Part shown: positions 48,047-60,514 of the stretch, one piece after another | Numbering within the stretch: position 1 is the first letter of the stretch | How the letters are laid out: every line of letters begins with the position of its first letter | Source of the DNA: Riptortus pedestris | Taxonomy: Eukaryota; Arthropoda; Insecta; Hemiptera; Alydidae | Length of the DNA stretch: 64,000 bases | NCBI GenBank assembly: GCA_019009955.1 | Contig: CM032233.1 | Span: 113,813,501-113,877,500 of the forward strand | Direction of reading: 5' to 3' | Made by a program: the position numbers and the translations under genes | Notes under the pieces: model-generated | Seen by the model: only the letters and a program-made list of their open reading frames with translations | The model's database searches: none | Told to the model about the DNA's origin: nothing

Positions 48047-51000
48047 ATATGTATTCAAGTACTTGCTTTAATGGACTCGAAAGTATTAGCAGTTTCTTAA
48101 TGGTGGCGCTGATGAACGGTGAAGAGTTTGAGCCGAGAGCCAATGCAGGTAAGGGCGGGTGGTCGCTCCGGGATCGATGTGAAAAAGACAAACGGCTTTA
48201 ATGTTTTATTCAGGCAGGACTCGGGACCGGAATCGGCAACTGAAATAGCATTTAGTGAGGGAAGTAGTCGACCCTAGCCTTTGACGTTTTCTTATTACCA
48301 TAATGGTAACGACACGGTTCTTGTTTCTCATTGTTGGCTTCTTTGCCTTTCGGTCTCGATGCCGCTTTCCTAAGGGTTCTGCGCCATCGGCAACTTGTAA
48401 CGCAAGCTCTTTCTCTGTTTAACTCAAAAACGGAAAGCTCCTTTCCTTCAGTTACGTCTTAAGTTCAATAAATACTATTAATGGGGCTTCGAATTTTAAA
48501 ATGAACAGAGTTATAATGGCTGCAGGTTGAATGTGTTATAAGGGAACTAATAAAACAATGATGAGCCTGAAAAACCTTTTAATCACCAATTGAAAAGTCT
48601 GGGAGTAAACTAAAATGACAATGCTAACTGATTCCTTCAAAGAAGTTGTATAGGAATTAAATAATTTCTTGAAACAAAAAGCTATTGAGCTTCACAATCA
48701 TGCTACACAGTGGCTACCACAAAAAGATTTCCTACAGAAAAAGAACGGTCAGTGATGGACCTGTACAGATATTGATAAACTAAATAGAGCACTTTAACGA
48801 CAATGCTATCAACTTCCGCTGATTAGAAGAGTAACCATTTTTCGATGCTTGCTTCTAATGTAGGTTTTGAAAAGTGAAGAATCAAGTGGTTTTACGAGTA
48901 TTCTAACACTCTACTTCTTTATTTGTCCATTGATTGGAAATTTAACGCTGTCTATTTATTCTAAAGCCCTGTCACTCCTAAGTTCGGACTCCAGTAGCAA
49001 TGTGTTTTATCCAATTCTTAATCCGATGTGAATTGTTGCAATTTCAAACGGAAGTTAACTCTTACATTAGAGGAATAACTAGAACTTTTTCCACTTTCAC
49101 GTTGGAAATCATAAGGGTTCTAAAAAGGGGGAGAGGGGTAAAAAGTAAACATCAGTTTGAACTATGATTTTAGAAGCCTTGGACAATCCACCACTTTGCG
49201 ATCGATCTATACCACTATCGCGTTAATGGCTTCTGTTACAAAGTAAAACGTCTGTTAGTTCATTTATATGTAGTCATACATTTATATGTGTTCTTTTTAA
49301 GTTATGTTACAATTTATTATACTGTATCGCACCAGCACTGGTAGTACGACATGTTAAGAAACATTAAGTGACCTAAGGGTTTTCAATGTCTCTAATCGCA
49401 TTAGGAGTAGTTCTTTAAGACCGGTGATTATGTAAGAGGAAGCTTCGACAGTCGTTTAAAAAAAAAAATTGTTTGATGGGAAAAAACATGAGCAAAAACA
49501 TGATATTTCAGATTTTTTTTGCATTGCTGGGCTACTATTTTGAATTCGCGCGTGGTCATTAATCAGTATAAAACAACATTAAGAAAGCATGGTATTTCTG
49601 AATTAGTAAGACCGGAATCAGGTCCTCAATTTCAAGTGAAAACTTAAAAAAAAAATGGCCACAGTCACAAGCGTGGCCCACACATACACCAATCAAATAA
49701 AGTAGCAGTGAATATCGTAAAATACATTTCAAAGAATGATTAAGATCCATATTAGGACCCTGAATAAATCGTAATATCCTATTACCGGTATAAGAGAATT
49801 CCAACAATACTACAGACCAACACAATTAATTTCCAGCCTTCAAAAAGACTCTCCATGGTAAGGGGACTTAACCTTTCTGGTAAATGATAAAACGTTAAAT
49901 ACTGATGAATAAGTGTGGAAACAAGACTTTTTCTTTAAAAAAAGGTCGAATTCCCTTAGGATAAGATAAATCACAAAGTTACTGAGTCCCAACTGAAAAA
50001 AAGATTGATTTTAAAATACTTATCAATAATTTAATTCTTAAAAAAATAACATACGAAGAGGTTGTTCGTGCCATAGACGAAACACTAGAAATGAAAGCAA
50101 GAATAAAGTATCTAAGTAGACGAACTAGCTGAGAAGTTGTTGAACCAACCTAGGAAGAAGAAGGATATCAATCATACACGGAAACCAACCAGGAGAGTTT
50201 AAAGAGAACATGGAAGAATCTATTTCTAGATTCACTTCAATATTCTAAGGAGCACTATCAGAAGTTAATCTTCCTAGGTTCAGGAAAACTCCAAGAAAAC
50301 AAAAAGGCATTTATACGTAGAAGCAAGATGTTTGGTAGTTTAAGTTGCCCATTCTTAGTAACATGGTTTTTGGTTATAAAAATAAAGACCATTCTTCATT
50401 TACTTTTAAGCTGCGAAGAAACTCTTAATAGTTCAAATATTTAAACATCTACTCAGAGAGATTCTTTGAATGATTATAGATTAAAGGATGGCAATACATG
50501 CGAATACTGACCTCTGCTTTCAACATCCACCCTTGGTATTGTGAACGACTCACGAAAAGATTAATGCGATAACAAACTATTGATATGAACGCCTCGTACA
50601 TACAAGGAAGAGAATTCTAAAATGCCATCTACTTAGCCCTCTCTTAATGGCAGGCAACCCGTTCTCTCTCCTGGTCATTGAAAGTAACGACGTGAATTCA
50701 ACTGGAATTTACTTAGCCACTGATTATTCACTGACTTAATAAGATCGTTGCAAATCAGTCTGACATAATGGAATTCTTCAGCACTCAGAGCAGCATAATG
50801 AACAAAAAGAGGTTCCATAAGTATTATTTAATTCATACTCCATTATAATAAAATGGATAATTTTACACCTTATAACATCATTAATGAGTTTAGAGCATTC
50901 AATTATGATGTAAATAGGATGGATGTTATGAAAATTAAAAATAGAAAGTGAAAAAAAAAGTACATGAAATATAACTGATAATTTAATTAATATAATGCCC

Positions 51001-51133
51001 TTCAATTGTGTTTTTGTGCGTTTTATATAGTTCTTTGTGTATTTGTGTTTCAGACTTAAGTAAAACCCACTCCTGCTTACATAATTTATACTTTGGGCTG
51101 TAATACCATAAATCTTACATTTCTAATATTCTT
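48047..51133. other. Unassigned sequence
   Basis: About 3 kb without recognised mobile elements. A small GC-richer patch lies at 48110-48250 with a 64-codon frame (48007-48201). The frames 49559-49825 and 50778-51005 (minus) are unassigned. Confidence 0.4.
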
Positions 51134-51355
51134 TAGAGACACAGGTTAACAAAGTGAGTTAAAGGTGTTGGTGTTAATGTCACTTGGTAAACCAAGAATC
51201 TTAGTTTGATTCTGAATCGGGCAAAGAAATTTATTTAGTAACGAACTCTTTAAATAAGTAAAATCCTTAGACCCACCCTGGCTAGAATATGGTGGTAACC
51301 TATAGATAACCCACCCGAATTAGCCGTAGTAGCACAAAGTGGACGTGAATAAATT
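51134..51355 (+). repeat. tRNA-derived SINE, copy 6
   Basis: Head ACAGGTTAACAAAGTGAGTT, degenerate B box (TAGTTTGATTCTGAATCGGG), body AAATCCTTAGACCCACCCTG, tail AAGTGGACGTGAATAAAT. More diverged than copies 2-4. Confidence 0.82.
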
Positions 51356-51400
51356 ACCTAACATTGTTTACGTAGGATTCTAACTAAGGAAGAACTACAT

Positions 51401-51709
51401 GAGATAAGCACGAGTGGGGGTTTACTGAAGGCCGGAAACTAAAAAATGCAAATATCTCTGTCAATAATCAAGATAGTGAAAAAATGTACATAGCAACATT
51501 TATAGAACATTACATTTGCAATCAGATTAGTTCTATACAATTTCCCGATCCGACGCATAATAACGGAGACATTAAGAATTTTCGAAATCCCCCCTCTCAC
51601 TGGTCAGATTTCAGCTATTAACGAAATTGATCTTTAGTTCTACATAAAACGTTTAAATATCGAGTTTGGTAGGATCAAACAAAAATTACGACCGGTAGAG
51701 CGCTAACAG

Positions 51710-51751
<42 letters not shown>

Positions 51752-51875
51752 TTGAGCGGACCTCATTTTCGTCATCTTTCTAGGTAGGATCGATGGACAT
51801 TTGAGGAAATTTTTCGGAAGTCGCGTCATGAGTACAATATCAAAAGCTGATTTCTCTCAAGGGAAATCTGCTAAT
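51401..51875 (-). mobile_element. Element A, 5' two-thirds
   Basis: Begins mid-element at AGCACGAGTGGGGGTTTACT and runs through all minus-strand blocks. The core is CACACA plus (TA)n (51714-51748), then the 5' block and the palindromic end GATTTCTCTCAAGGGAAATC then TGCTAA. The 3' module and hairpin are absent. Confidence 0.85.
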
Positions 51876-52045
51876 AGGATCCTTTGGTCTTCCAAATTAT
51901 AACTGCAGCCCCTAGCTGTAATTAAGATTATAAGTAATTCTATTTTATTTTAATTAGGTATACTTAAGGACTAGTTTTGGTAATAAATGCTTGTTGAATT
52001 AAATAAACACAGGTGTTTAATGTAGATATTAAAAAGTATAGAATA

Positions 52046-52074
52046 GCAAATTTCCCTTAAGGGAAAACTGCTAA
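52046..52074. mobile_element. Element A solo terminal palindrome
   Basis: AGCAAATTTCCCTTAAGGGA followed by AAACTGCTA: a self-contained near-palindrome with both outer arms (TAGCA/TGCTA) but no other family sequence, about 170 bp from the 5' end of the copy at 51401-51875. Confidence 0.65.
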
Positions 52075-52075
52075 T

Positions 52076-53388
52076 AGAGTAGAATAATAAATGATGTCGT
52101 TTGATAGACGTTCCAGAAAAATCACTCCACCTCAGCTCCGGCGAGCCGGGAATTGTAACTAATTTAGTTTCAATTTTGTTTATTCAGTCTGTAAAATGTT
52201 TTGCAATGTGCTCATTGAATTACTCAAACACAGGCAGAAAATGACCAAAAGGAATTACATTGTGTGGATATATGGTAGAGATGTTAGATGACATATACGA
52301 TAACTGAAGATTGATTAAAACGTTATCCACTGTCTATTATGGTCATCAAAGTAATTCTATTCTGCAATTATCATATACAACATACAATGTTATAGCAACA
52401 ATGACAACCCTATATTCTCATTATCAACTTCAAACAAATGTTTGTGATCCACATCAACTCAGTCAAACGTCCACAATATGCTATCAGTTTAATTTATTTA
52501 TAGCCTCCTTGCCCCCCCCCCACGCTAAAAAAAACAACAAAAAAAGGTTTTTAACATACTATTTAGTAAATTAAAACATGATGCGATTATAAATCATATT
52601 CACATTCATAATGTGATAACCTGTAACATTATATAAATGGCTCAATCGTACCTGTAGATCAGATGATAAGTATCCGCGTTCGAAATGTAGTAGGTGCGGA
52701 AATATTTCAATTATATAAAAAATGATCGAGTAGCTATTTACTTCTTATCTCTCGGCATTCTATTTAGTATACATAACATTCACATTTCAAATATGGTGTA
52801 AGTATAAACTTAATTACTATAGGATTTCTGAACGTTTATACATGATTTAAGGTGTACTGGGCTTAAAGATAAAATGTTTTCCGTATTAGATTTGAGGAAT
52901 TCTGTGATATGATGGAATTCTAGCTATTGCAGCAATCCACGTTTCACGTTAATGTACTGGTCCAAAAATGAAGAATCTTACAGTAAGTGAGGTATTGCAT
53001 TTAGAATTTATTAATGTTTTGTTTTACAATGTGTCTGTATTAGGGAATTAAAGTTATAGATTATTAATAGTTAAATAAATTTCGTGCTAATTATTAAACA
53101 AAACAGTAATTTGTCTAGAGATTCAAAGACAATTAACGTCAATACCTTTTGCCACGTATCACTTCAATTTTAATATTCTCAATCCTAAATCGTATCCCAA
53201 GCCTTTCTTACCATTCAGTTTCAAATAGTAGAACTTACATAAATGTGAATGAGGTGAACTCTCCATTCGATCAAATGCAGTGCAAACGCATTTCCTTATG
53301 GCCTAAAGACCTGGAAAGAGTAGCTTCCAGCAGACTGACGGACCTCAATATGAACGGGGATCTGTGGTCAGTTCACTTAGTGACTGAT
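52076..53388. other. Unassigned AT-rich sequence
   Basis: A C10 run followed by A-rich DNA lies near 52513-52550. Frames of 87-88 codons (52311-52574, 53149-53415) lack known domains, and the second runs into element A. Confidence 0.4.
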
Positions 53389-53493
53389 AAGGGAAATCAG
53401 CTATTGAGGCTGTAATAATGACGCGATTTTCGAAAAATTGTCTCAAATAATCCTACTCAGAAGATGACAAAAATGAGTTCCTTTCAAAGTTAG

Positions 53494-53554
<61 letters not shown>

Positions 53555-54326
53555 GCCTTTCTGTTAAGTTCTAGCGTTTGAAATTTTTGTTTGTTCGTTA
53601 CCAAATTGGATATTTAATCGTTTTATGTAAAAAGAAAGATTTAGTTCGTTATTGGCATTGGGAGGGGGAGGGGGGTTGAAAATTTGAAATATCTCCATTA
53701 CTATAAGTCGGATCGAAAATTACATTACCTATAAATGTTGTTATATAAATTCTTTCTCTATCTCAAATATTAACTGAGATATTTGCATTTTATAGTTTTC
53801 AGCCATCATTACACGTTATGAATAAGCCAACGTATCATGAACCGTCTTATATCAAGCTGAAACACCAAATATTGTCTTCAACAAATCGTGTATAGTTGAA
53901 TACATGTAAATACATTCGGACCCCCCCCCCCGTTTTTTGTTCTTAGATTAATAAAATTAGAGTGAGATAAACGTTATTCTGGTTCATTGTTACATTAATT
54001 ACAGGAGTAGGTAAAATAAATAAATTTCAATAAAATTAATATATTATATTCAGATATATTTATGTAATTGTTTTCTTTTCGGTCAAGCGTATCCCTATCT
54101 TTCAGCTCTGACATGTTGGGTGACGTGTTTGTTTACAATTAAAAAAACTTTCTGTTGTAGAAGTTAGTACAACGCAAATTGACTGAAAGATTTCTCACTT
54201 AATATTCACTTGTATTTTTCACTTAATATTCACGGTGGTATTAAGAGTAAGTCGATTTATCTATTGTAAAACTTCACAAGGGAAATCTGCTTAGTTTACG
54301 CAGCCTCTGCGAGACAGATTTTTTTC
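53389..54326 (+). mobile_element. Element A, long 3' module, missing the first arm
   Basis: Starts at TAAGGGAAATCAGCTATTGA without the AGCAGATTTCCC arm. (TA)n core at 53497-53550. The internal blocks are somewhat shortened (the AACCAATCTTATTGCAAAT block is lost). C10 run near 53921, long module, 3' end AGGGAAATCTGCTTAGTTTA, hairpin with CCT loop, GAGACAGATTTTTTT. About 940 bp. Confidence 0.87.
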
Positions 54327-55155
54327 CAGTAATGGGAATCTGGAAGTAGTTTCTGCCGAGCAAGAAGAGATAGCCTATTACATAGTAGGATTTATGAAGC
54401 ATTTATAAATGTATTTATTGCTGGACAATCTGGAATCGATACAATCAATGTAAGTACAGAGTTTGCCTCTTCATAAAGAATAGAAAAAGAATATACTGAA
54501 TAAAAAAATTGTTATAACTTGAACTTGTGTATTTATTGAGTGGTATATGAAAAGTATTTTCCACTACTGACTACCAAGAAATATGAATCAGGGGATCACA
54601 AGTTTCTAACACGCCAGTTATTTATAAAGCAATATTTGAGGGACGCCGCCCTCCCATAGGGGAAGGGGAGAAATTGAATGTGTCCTTTATGGAAAGTTGT
54701 ATGGATCGATTCGATAGTGTATTGTGTGAGCGGTGAGTTTGCCTTGTAGAGAGGGTGTGGTTCTTCAGCCCGGTTCACGCAATACTACCATCCCCAATAA
54801 TGACTAGATCAACATTATCTCCAAGTCTACCACCCCCCTCCCTAACACAGAAAACTCCTTTCATCCCTTTCCTACATCTATCCCATTGATCCTAACTCCC
54901 TCTCACCACCATATGGCTAAATCCGATGATAATCCTCTAAAGATACTCGGAATTTCTATACCCAGACAAGAACGGTAATTGGGAAAACACTTACTTATTG
55001 ACGACAAGCTTCCATATTTGGTTGTAAACGTAGTATCCTATTTCTGAGCTATGATTAATGAATTCAAGTACCCTACACAAGAGCCTTAACTAATATGACC
55101 TCTGAAAAGCCTGTTTCATGTTCATATTCAAAAAAAAAAATTCAGAAACTGCAAT
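54327..55155. other. Unassigned sequence with pyrimidine-rich patch
   Basis: 54640-54930 is GC-richer and strongly pyrimidine-rich toward its end. The minus frame 54596-54778 (60 codons) has no recognised domain. Confidence 0.4.
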
Positions 55156-55720
55156 TCACATTTGAACGAAAGTTAACAGGGATAATTCGCCTTTAAAGCA
55201 CCAGATTACTTGGTAAATCAAATAAAGGGTTGGTGCCGCCTGTATAAATGATACTGTAGTCATACCGGTACGGTGAAGAACGTCGTCAGTGGCTGATGGT
55301 CGAGTACAGTTGGCATTTTGCTTTCGATGCGATAGCATTATCTTCAAGCCCGTCAAAAGTTGTACTGAGTTAGTTGTCCGTTAGTAAGTAGGATCTATAC
55401 GTCTGTTATCTATATTACCTTGTTTATGTTTTAGTCCGGGTCTGTTTATTTACATCTTTGATCATCGTCGCTTCGTGCGTGTGACCGTCCGTCTTTCGTT
55501 TGTTATTCCGTTCAAGTAGTTGAAATGGTCTTAATATCGTGCCTGAGCTAGTGTTGAGCTGTTTATTTATAATATCCCCGTTGAACGTCCGTTGTTTGTA
55601 AATCTCCTTGTTCTCTAGTATGTGCAATCTCCGTCCTATTGTTTGTCTGTGTAGGAGTTTCATATTGTCGAATATATTTGTAGGGTCGTGGCAGTGGTCG
55701 TTCAAATTTTGTTTGAAATT
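55156..55720 (-). pseudogene. Penelope-like element GIY-YIG tail remnant
   Basis: On the minus strand the frame ending at 55424 reads NDHCHDPTNIFDNMKLLHRQ, then GRRLHILENKEIYKQ, then IINKQLNTSSG. This fits the end of the GIY-YIG endonuclease domain of Penelope-like elements: H-x-H, an F-x2-x-K-LL segment, the catalytic-region glutamate in LE-x-x-EI, and the terminal IINKQLN-type stretch. Downstream, an untranslated part with GAAGATAATGCTATCGCATC resembles the family's usual 3' sequence. The N-terminal 26 residues of the same frame come from a fused element A fragment. RT is absent. The assignment rests on motif memory only. Confidence 0.55.
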
Positions 55721-55805
55721 GAAAATTGCATTGCCTATAAATGCTGTTATGTGCATTCTTTCAAATATTAACCGAGATATTTGCATTTTTTAATTTTCAG
55801 CCTAG
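55721..55805 (+). mobile_element. Element A internal fragment fused to the Penelope-like tail
   Basis: ATTGCATTGCCTATAAATGC, then TTAACCGAGATATTTGCATT, then TTTCAGCC, in family order. It joins the Penelope-like remnant directly with no spacer, so one element inserted into, or recombined with, the other. Confidence 0.75.
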
Positions 55806-57053
55806 TGCTAGTAGTCCAGTTCACTTTAAAATATGTATAAATGTTACCCTGTAGCCAATTCTTTTATATTTACATGTCATTATAAAGTGTATTAAATAAC
55901 GCCATCATAGATTGAGTTATGGATATGCTTAGAGAAAAAACGAGGAAATAGTTTTAATATTTTTTTATTAAAGGGAAAAGTTGTTGAAACCTACTGCGAT
56001 TCGGATTCGGGGAAATAGACGATCTGAATTACTGCTAGGACTGATCTGATTAGCTGTGTCTTCTTTCGCAATGTCATCCCCCAAATAAATAAATAAACAC
56101 TACCCTCAGCCTTCGGAAGGGTGCAGGTAAAGATAGCTGGACGTGCGACTGCAGACAGGGTCTAATGTTAGCTGAGGTCCCAATGTCTTTTTCTTTGGCA
56201 CATGAACAACAAATAAACGTTTAATAAGATTCTGAACAGAATATCCTCCTGTAGTATTCATTTATTGGCCGTCAATACGGCGAGTTACTAGGTGAATCAA
56301 TACTATTAATTCTTAGACAACTTTAGTATCAAATATTCGCCAAACACGCACTAACCATCCAACTTCAATAGCCTCTCGGTCTAAGGTAACTCCAAAGTGA
56401 ATTTTATAAGTGAAGACAGATTGTAACGTCAGGAAAGAAATAATTTATTACTCTGATTTGAAACGCTTTCCCTTACAAAAAGATTTTCTTCTTCCTTAAA
56501 GGATCTTGTAAAAAATATTTTCCGAAGAGTTTAGAATAAATTAAAGCCAATTATCATTTAATTTTATCCCTCTAGCCTTTTTGGCAGAGTGGGCTGATTT
56601 TATACAACTCTTATTTAATTCAACGTTGCTCCGAAGTAAATAATGCAAAACTGTAGGTTGAGAGAGCCAAAGCGAATTACTATTCAGTTCATTCTCGTTA
56701 TGAGAGCAATATTTTTCGAATATAAAAGTAGGACAATACAGAAAGAGATATTAGGAATCATTTACAATTCAATGAGGGGCTCTATCGAAAGGGATGAGTT
56801 GCGGGAAGGGGGTGAACAGCCAAAGCCCTTCCCACCCACAAACTTTCCACAGCAGATGGGCTTCACCCAAATGGTTTTAACAAGTTTTCCCTCATCCTCA
56901 CTCACTTCATTAATTCTAAAACACTTCCTCTGTTTTTATTCACTTTTCTTTTCGGAGATAGCTGATTTCCCTGGAAGGAAATACCTAAGGATATTCAGCT
57001 GCATCTCTGCCTCTTTATAACAGTCAATAAAGGAGTCTCGTAAAGCGATAATA
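55806..57053. other. Unassigned sequence
   Basis: Contains a 125-codon plus frame (56643-57020) without a recognised domain, overlapping a small GC-richer patch (56790-56880). It could be the degraded upstream part of the LINE that follows, but no RT motif (such as YADD) was found. Confidence 0.4.
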
Positions 57054-57775
57054 TTGATTGCACTTAAATTGAGGCAACAATGGAAAAATGAAAACTCTGA
57101 AATAGAGCATACTTTGAGGGACAAATTTGAAGCTACGGAGTCCACGAACTTAAAATCTATTTCAAAATCTGTGTTGCTACAAGATGTGCGTATTTATCAT
57201 AACGAACAGACTGAACATATCAGCAGACTAATCACAGTATGTAAACAGAAAAATGTAACAGTGTCAATAGAATCGATAAAAGGACACCCGGGAAATTTAG
57301 GAAATGACACAGCAGACCCACTTGCAAATTCAGCTTCAAGAGACGAATCAATACTTATTACATATTCTAATCTTACTAAACAGAACATTAAAACACGTTT
57401 GAAGCTTATAAAATACGGACAAAAGATGGATAAACCCAACTAAAGGACGACAATTACATAAGTATGTATAAGAGACAACAAATAACACTTACCAATTCTA
57501 TACTACTACAATTTATATCAGGAAATAGGCCTACAAAATGCTACTTGTACAAATTTAAACTCACGAACACAAATACATGCAAATGTGACAATATGACTGA
57601 ACAGACATATGACTGTACCACCTCTTATATGACTGTACATTACTTGACGGACCAAGAGCAACACTCATCAAGTACTTTAACTTACAAAACGAACTTGCCC
57701 GACGGGCAAACCGAAACTATTACTTACATGCACGCCTCAAGGGATACCTACATCAAGGGATTTATATAATCTTTT
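57054..57775 (+). pseudogene. LINE ORF2 remnant: RNase H end and Cys/His tail
   Basis: A 129-codon frame (57054-57443) holds IESIKGHPGNLGNDTADPLA then NSASRDE, which is the final RNase H1 motif of non-LTR elements (V/I-x-GH-x-G-x2-GN-x2-AD-x-LA). The spacing H, G, N, D is conserved although L replaces the usual position before A. After a stop a second frame (57464-57769) gives LLQFISGNRPTKCYLYKF, TCKCDNMTEQTYDC, the C-terminal knuckle region of R1/Jockey-like ORF2. In another frame YDCTLLDGPRATLIKYF continues it. The RT and endonuclease are not recognisable upstream. Inactive. Confidence 0.75.
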
Positions 57776-57877
57776 TCTACATTTGTGTCATATACATTTT
57801 TTCGTAACTCATATATTAATTCCTACTTTCTGGTACTCAATCAGAATATGTGGCGAGATATCTAGTGTGTCTTACGT

Positions 57878-57921
57878 GGGAATTCGCCTAGTTTACGCAG
57901 TCCTTGCTTGAAGACCTTTTT
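57878..57921 (+). mobile_element. Element A solo 3' end
   Basis: ACGTGGGAATTCGCCTAGTT, TACGCAGTCCTTGCTTGAAG, ACCTTTTTA: the 3' arm, hairpin region and T run, with no upstream family sequence. Confidence 0.7.
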
Positions 57922-58326
57922 AGTAGTCATCGATGAACCCACTTAGAAAGGAAAACGGTTTAGCGGAGAGGGTTTCTTGGAGCTGGGCAAGGGTGAGAAA
58001 GTTGCCCGGTTCGGGAGAGAGTGGATTATGGGGGGTGGGGGTGTGGGTGGAGAATACAGATGGGGTTAGGGGTTGAAAAGCTGTGTAAACTAATGAGGTT
58101 TAGCCACCAGCAGCAGGCGACCCCTGTCCCCCTAGACCGATAAAGATATTAATAGCGATAATCCTCTGTAGGATATAACCGACTACCCTGTATTGAAATA
58201 ATAGCCTCTCTTTGATGTACTCCCCTCCTCCTGTCTCCCTTCTTCCTCTATTCTGCGATGCACACTTTTTTTTCCTTTTCTTTTTTTTTATCACGTTTCA
58301 GGTACCGGCACATCACCCTTTGAATC

Positions 58327-58361
58327 GAGATTGTGTTATTCCTACTACCTTGTATAATAAA
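58327..58361 (+). repeat. Direct repeat, left copy
   Basis: GAGATTGTGTTATTCCTACT, then ACCTTGTATAAT. Recurs at 59175-59207 with one or two differences. Confidence 0.8.
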
Positions 58362-59174
58362 ATTGCTGATTAAGACCAAAAAGCCTTCCATGAGTGTAGT
58401 CACTCTGCACTCTATCAATTAGAAGTATACCAACACGTTTAATTCATTTTCAAATACCTACCATTTTACACAGTTTGTTCCGCTATTTAATGAAATAGAC
58501 TCTGCATTGTATAATTTTGTTTGTTTTTTCCTATATTACTTTATTTTTCAAGAAAAAAGCGAGTAAAACATCCGAAAGGAGGCCCTCCGACAGTAACTGA
58601 TGTAATAAGAAAAACCAGGCTGCTGTTCGAAAGAAAAATTGGCAATGATTGTAGTGGCTACGAATTACTGCTTCCGAGTTTAACTAACTCAATAAATTTA
58701 ATTATTATATTACGCATGTGATAAATAACAAAGATTCAATTTTTCATTGAATGTTTCCCTTAAGAGAAACTGTTACCGTAGATGTTATGATAAGACCTAA
58801 GCTTTTGGCTGTTCATGTTGATGCCATCGAAAAGAGTTACATCATCAGTTCTAATTAGAACAGACACTCACACATTATATATTTTGTTTAAGTATCAACG
58901 ACCTCCCCAGTGAGGACAGTCGCAACGAACTTAAAGAGGGATACGAGCTCTTCTGAAATAGATAACCCCAGAAGAGGTGGTATGTGAACCACGAAATATG
59001 TAGGGCAGTATGAATAAAATTTGAGCGAGAAAATTTTATTTATTGGTGAACCTTGCCATAAAACAATGAAGAATATATAAAAAAAATGTTTAACGAAATT
59101 CCTTAATCAATAAAACTCGGAACCTTTTCCACGATTAGAATATATAACATCGTCAAAGTATATTGGCACAAGAA

Positions 59175-59207
59175 GAGATTGTGTTATTCCTACTACCTCG
59201 TATAACA
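59175..59207 (+). repeat. Direct repeat, right copy
   Basis: Second copy of 58327-58361, 848 bp downstream in the same orientation. Confidence 0.8.
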
Positions 59208-60514
59208 TAATTTTGAGTCGATCATATGTACAAAATTGCTTATGTTTTCATCCCCCTTATGTTTGATGATGAAATGTATACGACATTTGTTTTGTCATAA
59301 GAGTACCTAAAAGTGCAGTTATATAATTCTTTAAACTCGTCCCAGAACAGCGGAGATTGAAGTTTTGTGATTTAGCAATGTTTTTGTTCCTAGTACCAAT
59401 CCTTTTGGAAGGATTTAATTCCATACAACTACGCAGTACTGATTCAGCTGTGAACAATACATTATAATTTGAACGAGATATTTTATTTACGTCATCATAT
59501 CATTTAGCCTGACCTTTCTTAGTAGAAATCAATTTTTTTTTTATTGTTGCTTACTATTGCTATGATTTTTGAATTTTTTTTTTTTTTTAAATTTCCTGTC
59601 TTTGTTGGATTATACTTGAAATTAATTTCCCACTGAAACATGTTAATTGTACTAAAATATTTGATTTTACCTAGCATTTGGCAAAAGCTTCAATAACTAA
59701 ATAATAGTTAATTTCAGAAGATTAAGTTTAATTTTTTAAAACGGACCCAGTGCTTAATTCTTTATTCATGACGATTTCCAAAATCATGTAAGAGATAGTA
59801 ATCTGTTAAATATATTATCAATATAGAAACATCTGACAATAGCTTTGAATGTGCCGGCACTTTGAACCTACCATTAAAATCTGTCCGGTTTTACAGCCCT
59901 GTTCGGTCAGCAACTCAGCATGCTGAGGGGATCATTTAAAGCCAGCGATATATACAATATATATACATTGTGGGTGGTCTTGATTATCTCCTCCTCCTTT
60001 TTGTGAGAGGACTGCTCCGTAGGACACGGGTGTACACCTTCCAGCTGATTCCTATGCTTGTAAAGGCCTCCAAATGTAGATTGGCCTGACGGGGGTATGC
60101 CGTCGAAAAGTCATCAAATTAACATCTAGCTCCCTTATTATGTACTGAAAAAGGAAGACTGCATACTTTCTTCTTAATAAGTGCCTCAAGTTCGGGGTGG
60201 CCCGTTCGAAACAGGTAAAACGACTGTAGCCTTAATCAACGAAGCAAGGCCTATGATGTAATCAAAAGTTAATTGGAAGAAAATATAATTGAGACGATAA
60301 ATTTCCAACAAATTTGAGCCTTTAAATTAAGTAGTACAACATAAATAGTTTTCATAAACGTATAGAATGCATTTTTATCCACGACACTCCTCCCAACTTA
60401 TATGTCTGCCAGCATTTATTCTTTCAATATATTTTTGAATGGTTAATTGCATATGGATTTTACAGTTATTACGTCTTCAACATATGTCACAATCTCTATA
60501 ATTTCTTACGTTAG

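Larger units (their letters stand above)
57922..60514. other. Unassigned sequence with GC-richer patches
   Basis: 57940-58140 is G-rich. 59980-60240 is GC-richer. A 33-bp segment starting GAGATTGTGTTATTCCTACT occurs at 58327 and again at 59175. The frames (58100-58294 minus, 58521-58721 plus, 59257-59457 minus) are short and unassigned. Confidence 0.4.

Noticed and set aside
50040..50460. Possible LINE-like coding remnant
   Set aside because: Short open pieces in several frames but no RT, RNase H or Cys/His motif that could be named.
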